This document shows, piece by piece, positions 59,402 to 64,000 of a stretch of 64,000 bases of DNA (position 1 is its first letter; each line of letters begins with the position of its first letter). The notes beneath the pieces are model-generated. The model ran no database searches, was not told the DNA's origin, and saw only the letters and a list, made by a program, of their open reading frames with translations. The stretch is from assembly GCA_022432975.1 (NCBI GenBank), contig CM039512.1, positions 42,316,624 through 42,380,623 on the forward strand, given 5' to 3'. This stretch comes from Begonia masoniana. Lineage: Eukaryota > Streptophyta > Magnoliopsida > Cucurbitales > Begoniaceae. Both the position numbers and the translations under genes were made by a program.

Positions 59402-60348
59402 GAAAATCCCTATCTTTGATATGTCTGCGTTTATCAAATAAGATTTTGCAGGACGTTCTGGGTAAAATCAGAGCAATTACATATGAAAAAAACTTTCACA
59501 AGTTGCATTTGAAGCAACAATTATATTCTCATCAATTAATGGAAGGTAGTTCAGTTGAAGAACACTTTACTGCATTCAAGGAATTAGTTTCAAATTTAGA
59601 TACTATGGGATAGAAGTACGACAAGGAGAATTTGGGATTGATTTTATTGTGCTCGTTGCGTGCTTCATATGGTGCTTTCAAAAAGACTATTTTTTATTGT
59701 CGGGAGACTTAAAATTTATGGTGTCTTGTTATCAAATGAGAATATTATTATTGGATCCAAGTCTTGAGGAGAGGAACTTGTTGTTCGGGTAGAACAGGAG
59801 AGTCAAACAATCGGGATAGAACATGTTACTTCTGTCAAAAGAAATGACACATTAAATATGAGTGCTGAGAATTGTAGAATGTTAAGAGAGCTGCTGAGAA
59901 GGGAAAACAACTGATGATCTCCAATGAAGCAGTTGTCACAGAAGAAGAAAATAATAGTTATGGAGGTCTTCTAGTTGTATCAGAGGAAATTTCAAAGGCA
60001 AAAAGAGATTGGATTCTGGATATAGTTTGTTCATTTCATATGAGTTACAATCGAAATTGATTTGCAACATATGATATTGTTTCAGAGGGTGTTGTGTTAA
60101 TGGGAAATAACACACCTTACAAGGTAGCTGATATTGGTACCATCAGAATCAGGATGTTTGATGGAGTTGTGAGAACACTGGGTAATGTGCGATATGTTCC
60201 CGAGTTGAAGAAAAATCGGATCTTGTTGAGTACTCTGGATGCGAAAGAGTACAAATACAGCACTGTAGGTGGAGTTGTGAAGATCAGTATAGGCGCTCTC
60301 TTCATGTTAAAGAGACATAAAAGGTCTATAAATTTATATGTGTTATAG
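59402..60348 (+). pseudogene. Tork-like Copia fossil: gag and protease
   Basis: This continues the gag remnant interrupted by D/F. Visible are ICLRLSNKILQDVLGKI, LHLKQQLYSHQLMEGSSVEE and FTAFKELVSNLDTMG (gag), a knuckle relic CYFCQK with a stop before HIKYEC (about 59818-59870), and a protease region WILDIVCSFHMSYN in which the catalytic Asp-Ser-Gly reads DIV (about 60012). After it MGNNTPYKVADIGTIRIRMF and VRYVPELKKNRILLSTLDAK lead into the pre-integrase segment. Several stops and frame changes are present. It is clearly older than the elements around it. Confidence 0.82.
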
Positions 60349-60950
60349 GGTCTATAGTGATGGGTAATAAGTCTGTGAAATTTGCGAATTCACCTTCTAA
60401 GAAACTGTTTGAGAAGACTTAAAAGAAGTCAGGTTCTTAGGTGAATTTCAAGTTGGGATCTGAGAGTGCATAAGAGCCGGTGAGTAAGCTTATTATAGAT
60501 TTTCACTCACCAGTTTCAGTTTCACGTCAGAGTAGTATCGCAAAAGAAAGAACTAAGTGGAAAGTTAAAGCTCTGGGGCGATATGGTGAAATTGTGGGTT
60601 ATGCATTGAATGTGTTAGAGGGTAAAGATTTCAATGAGAATCTTCAACACGTTTAGATGCAGTTCAGTGTGAAAACTCTAATAGTTCAGTGATACCATGG
60701 AGGAGGAGATGTGACTTCTTCTCAAGTTTAACCAGAGTTTACACCTTGATTAGTATGAGATGCTGAGCTGGCTCATCAAGGGACTTTGTGGAAGAAAATG
60801 TTATTTTAATAGAGTTTTCATATTATTTTCCTTGTACCAAAATTTCTTTGAAATTAGAGATTGTTAGAGTTTAGTGTTCTGGATTCACTTTGGGTTGGGC
60901 TATTAGCCTGAATTGAATCTCTAAAGTGGAATTCGTATCAAGGTGGAGAT
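60349..60950 (+). pseudogene. Copia fossil: deleted pol and 3' end
   Basis: The integrase core is gone. A short piece near 60540-60660 (KVKALGRYGEIVGYALNVLE) resembles the hinge between integrase and RT in related elements. RT and RNase H are then missing altogether. The tract AAGGTGGAGAT at 60940-60950 is a typical Copia purine tract. Confidence 0.65.
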
Positions 60951-61056
60951 TGTTAAAGTTCTTTGTAACCCAAATTCTAGTTTGGTCGGATCAGACCCAA
61001 TATTAGGGTTTATATTTTCTCTATATATTGATACTTGAGCCACAAAACTCAATGTT
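60951..61056 (+). mobile_element. Copia fossil 3' LTR, truncated
   Basis: TGTTAAAGTTCTTTGTAACC begins directly after the purine tract. It includes CTCTATATATTGATAC and stops after about 106 bases, where another TGTAACGCCC sequence begins. Confidence 0.6.
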
Positions 61057-63000
61057 TGTAACGCCCCATAGAGCATCGTTTCTACTTTTTTTTCTTTAAA
61101 AGATTTCACTTAGAATTTCAAAATCACTTCATTGAGAACGTACAATAGAAGTCTTAAAATCCATAAGTATTTATTAAAATTAAATTAAAAATCTTAAATA
61201 GTCATTTGAAAACAATACTTAACATATTCATCCATAAAATAACGAAACAATAAGTGATATAAAATCTCTTTTAACTCAGATAGAAATAAAATGTATGTTT
61301 TTCTCTTTATAGTCTCTAAATCGCTATTTGCATTAACATAACATAATCTTGCCATGATAGCACCTCTTTAATTACATCTTTCATTCATTCTTTTAATCGT
61401 ATACATCATAAAGTTCCTCACCTACATCACAAAGTTTAAACTATTAGTCTAATGCTCAGTAAAAGATACATAAATTATCATGAACATGTATGCAGATGCA
61501 TTTTCTTAAAAACAGTTTTATCGTGGTTCTTTCTCACTGTGTCATTTATTCTTTCTTTATTTTTGATATACAGTCCATTTGTTGGAAGTCAGTCTAGAGA
61601 AGTAAGAAGGCACCTCATGATCCCATCTTGTGAGACATCCAACTTGTAATCTCGTCTCACAACAAAAGTTAGGTTTATTAAGTCCTTTAATCTTTTTGTT
61701 TTTTTGTCAGTCTTTCTTTCTTTTTTTCTTCTTCTTATATCTTTCTTAATGGAAATTCTTTTTCATTACGCATGAGTCATACATAAACATATGATGCAAA
61801 ACATAGCATATCCTTAAGTCAATTCATATGTTCTTTCTATTCAATCATAACCTAGTACGTATTATAAAAGTATCAATATTTCTACATCTATCAAATCATC
61901 AAACGAAGCATATCCTCAAGCGATATTATTCTCAAAATATCAATAAAGCATACGAAACAACATGTCACATAAAAATTCCTCGAATTCATGTCCATTAACG
62001 TGTCATATTCAAGAGTTTATAATGTAACATATCTTCGAATAAATGTCATTGTAAAGGTAACATAAAAATAAATCATCGAGTCATTATTATTATAATCATA
62101 ACAATAAGACAAGCTATCAAGTCATTATTATCGTAAACATAACAATAAGACAAGTCTTCAATCAATTGTCATAATATAACTATAAAACCTAACACTTTGT
62201 GATGTAGCCCGAAATGTCACGAACATATAAACATCACTTACCTCGATCCTTAGTCGTAGACTCTTGCTCATGACGGGTATATTTTACCTTTGAATTAACC
62301 TACCCATAGAGTTGTCGCATATTAGTGAAAGAAAGTGAGAAGAAAAATCATAATTGAAAGATTTCCATTAAGAAACCCAAAAAATAATGAAAATCCTATA
62401 TCTCCCTCAAGCATGTAAACTCATGTTTTTACTTGTTTGAGGGTCGAAGTCTCTTAAGTTTATGTTTATCTTGGAGATTCTACAGAAAAGAAGAGGTAGT
62501 CACGAGTTCCAGACGAAATAAAGATTAGATTGAACAAGTATAAATTGGTATAAAGTGGATATTTAAATATGATCAAATCTAAAAATAATGGTAAATAGCT
62601 CAAAATATTCCTAAAAATATAGAAAACCTTAATAAGTTTGGAAACATGAAATTTAGAAACCCTAAAATACAAATATAAAAAATGTGTATTTTGGAAAAAC
62701 TAGGCGCAGGGGCCTGCACTAACAACGCGGCATGCACGCTCAGCTCGTCTCTTGCCCACCTGCTACACGCCTCTTTGCACCTCTGATGCTCCCAATGCCT
62801 TGCTACATGCTCTACTTCATGTTTTTCACTTTGTTGGCTTACAATGTACGTTCCAAACATTTTTTTTTCTTATACTTGTAATTTTTCACTCAAAAACTCT
62901 TCTTTTATACTTTCAAATGTATCATCTTGCTTTAATTAATCTTTATCTATGCTTGAAAATTCTTTGATTGAAGCTTAAATTTTTTGCCTTTATTGGTTCG
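61057..63000 (-). mobile_element. Probable decayed gypsy LTR
   Basis: TGTAACGCCCC starts like the inverted gypsy LTRs here. Blocks such as CCTCACCTACATCACAAAG near 61416, TAGTCTAATGCTCAG near 61445 and CACTTACCTCGATCC near 62233 correspond in order and orientation to landmarks in B and C. The sequence is AT-rich and lacks ORFs. The far end was not located; 63000 is an estimate. Confidence 0.45.
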
Positions 63001-63752
63001 TACCAGTGTATCATCTAACCATCATGCAGATTATATTATTTTCTCTAAAATACTCCATAATCATTATAATAGTAATATAAAACCGAAACTTATTTTTGAA
63101 TACGATATTAAATCTTATTGGATTTCTTGGATGTTACAATTGTACCTTGATTTTATTATAGTGAATTTTTCATCTGACTGTGATTTTTTTTCGTCTAGGA
63201 TTTTCCACGTAAATGTTGGTGTACCCATGTTTCCACGTTTATTTTTCTTTTTCCCGATGAATAGTGTTTGATTCTCTACCTTTGGGTTTAAACCAAAATG
63301 GACCTAACAAATCTCTATTCAATCTTAATTATTTTCAAACTCAACCAAGTTATCTAATTAGAGGAGGGGTCAAAAAATATTTCTAGATGGCAAGAATTAT
63401 TCATGACCCTCATGCAAAGGAGTGTTAGTTATTGGTAGTGATCGAACAATAAGTGGATGTCAACAAGCGGCTACGACTTTGGCAAAGCGACTATAAAAAC
63501 CGCTAATTTTAGGTTATTAATAATTTATGTGTGGTTCAATTAGAGCAATTTAATGTTGGATAATTGAAGATTTACCTTGGATACGAATTCTAATGACGTT
63601 CAGAGTACGAAGAATAAAGTTAGAGAGATTTTTATATTAAATATGTAGTTGGGGTAAAAGTGTAAAGAGTCAAAATTTGGATTAAAAAAAAATTTTAATA
63701 AAAAAGGTAGGAAACCTACCCCCTTCACTTCTTCTCATATGGCTGCTAACAC
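63001..63752. other. AT-rich interval, nothing recognised
   Basis: No ORF, terminal repeat or known motif was supported. It may be the remainder of the decayed LTR or the flank of the next element. Confidence 0.5.
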
Positions 63753-64000
63753 TGTAACACCCGAGATTTTTTTCCTCAAGGTGTATTGCTTTAGATGGTT
63801 ATGGATCTTAGAATTATCTAAATTAGAAAGGAAAAATTTGAGAGTCAATTTATAGAAATTTAACGGTCGAAGAATGAGAATTTAACGTGTTATTTACTTT
63901 ATTAAAAACTTGGGATTTTATTTGGAAGAGGATTTCTAAAATTTTAGGTCGAGTGGACGCAAACTTAACAGAATTACGGAAGTTCAAACATATGAGGGCA
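63753..64000 (+). mobile_element. Start of another gypsy-type LTR (cut by window)
   Basis: TGTAACACCCGAGATTT matches the first bases of the A and D LTRs (TGTAACACCCGAGAAATTCG) and is followed by AT-rich sequence that is only loosely similar. Only the first 248 bases are in the window, so identity and length are open. Confidence 0.5.

Overview
The window is plant nuclear heterochromatin. I found no host gene, tRNA gene, rRNA gene or CRISPR array. Nearly all of it is LTR retrotransposons nested in each other, and the initiator-tRNA-Met primer sites, Ty3/Gypsy chromodomain polyproteins, a Sirevirus-like Ty1/Copia and a 5S-derived Cassandra repeat point to a flowering plant, probably a eudicot. 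I do not name a species.

Layout, left block (1-37644). An old gypsy LTR (E, minus strand) survives at 26685-26834 and 37245-37644. It was hit by a 10.4-kb Sirevirus-like Copia (26835-37244, minus) and by gypsy element A (plus strand; 5' LTR cut by the window start, 3' LTR ending at 26684). A was itself hit twice. Gypsy B (1907-11603, minus, target duplication GTATG) landed just downstream of A's primer site. Composite C (17151-25241, target duplication CCCTA) landed in A's 3' LTR.

C is the most unusual object. Its two ends are 377-bp Cassandra LTRs carrying a 5S-rRNA-derived Pol III promoter segment. Its interior is a circularly permuted, non-coding gypsy: leader, decayed body, then one 4.2-kb LTR. 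Both junctions between the two families fall at the shared primer binding site. The gypsy LTR also carries a 57-bp tandem array with a 7-unit higher-order period.

Right block (37645-64000). A decayed Tork-like Copia (gag N-terminus before 38745, remainder after 59402) was hit by gypsy D/F, which is now an LTR-internal-LTR-internal-LTR tandem (38746-59401) bounded by one GAAAA duplication. Each of its three LTRs contains about 66-68 copies of a 23-bp repeat that is open in all three forward frames. The middle LTR ends in about 1,037 bp of pure TA repeat. The last 3 kb holds AT-rich LTR-like sequence and the start of another gypsy LTR at 63753.

All polyproteins (A, B, D, F, both Copias) are broken by stops or frameshifts, so nothing here looks autonomous. 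A, B and D/F share the same order: gag with CCHC knuckle, protease, reverse transcriptase, RNase H, integrase and chromodomain, which fits the Tekay/Del chromovirus lineage.
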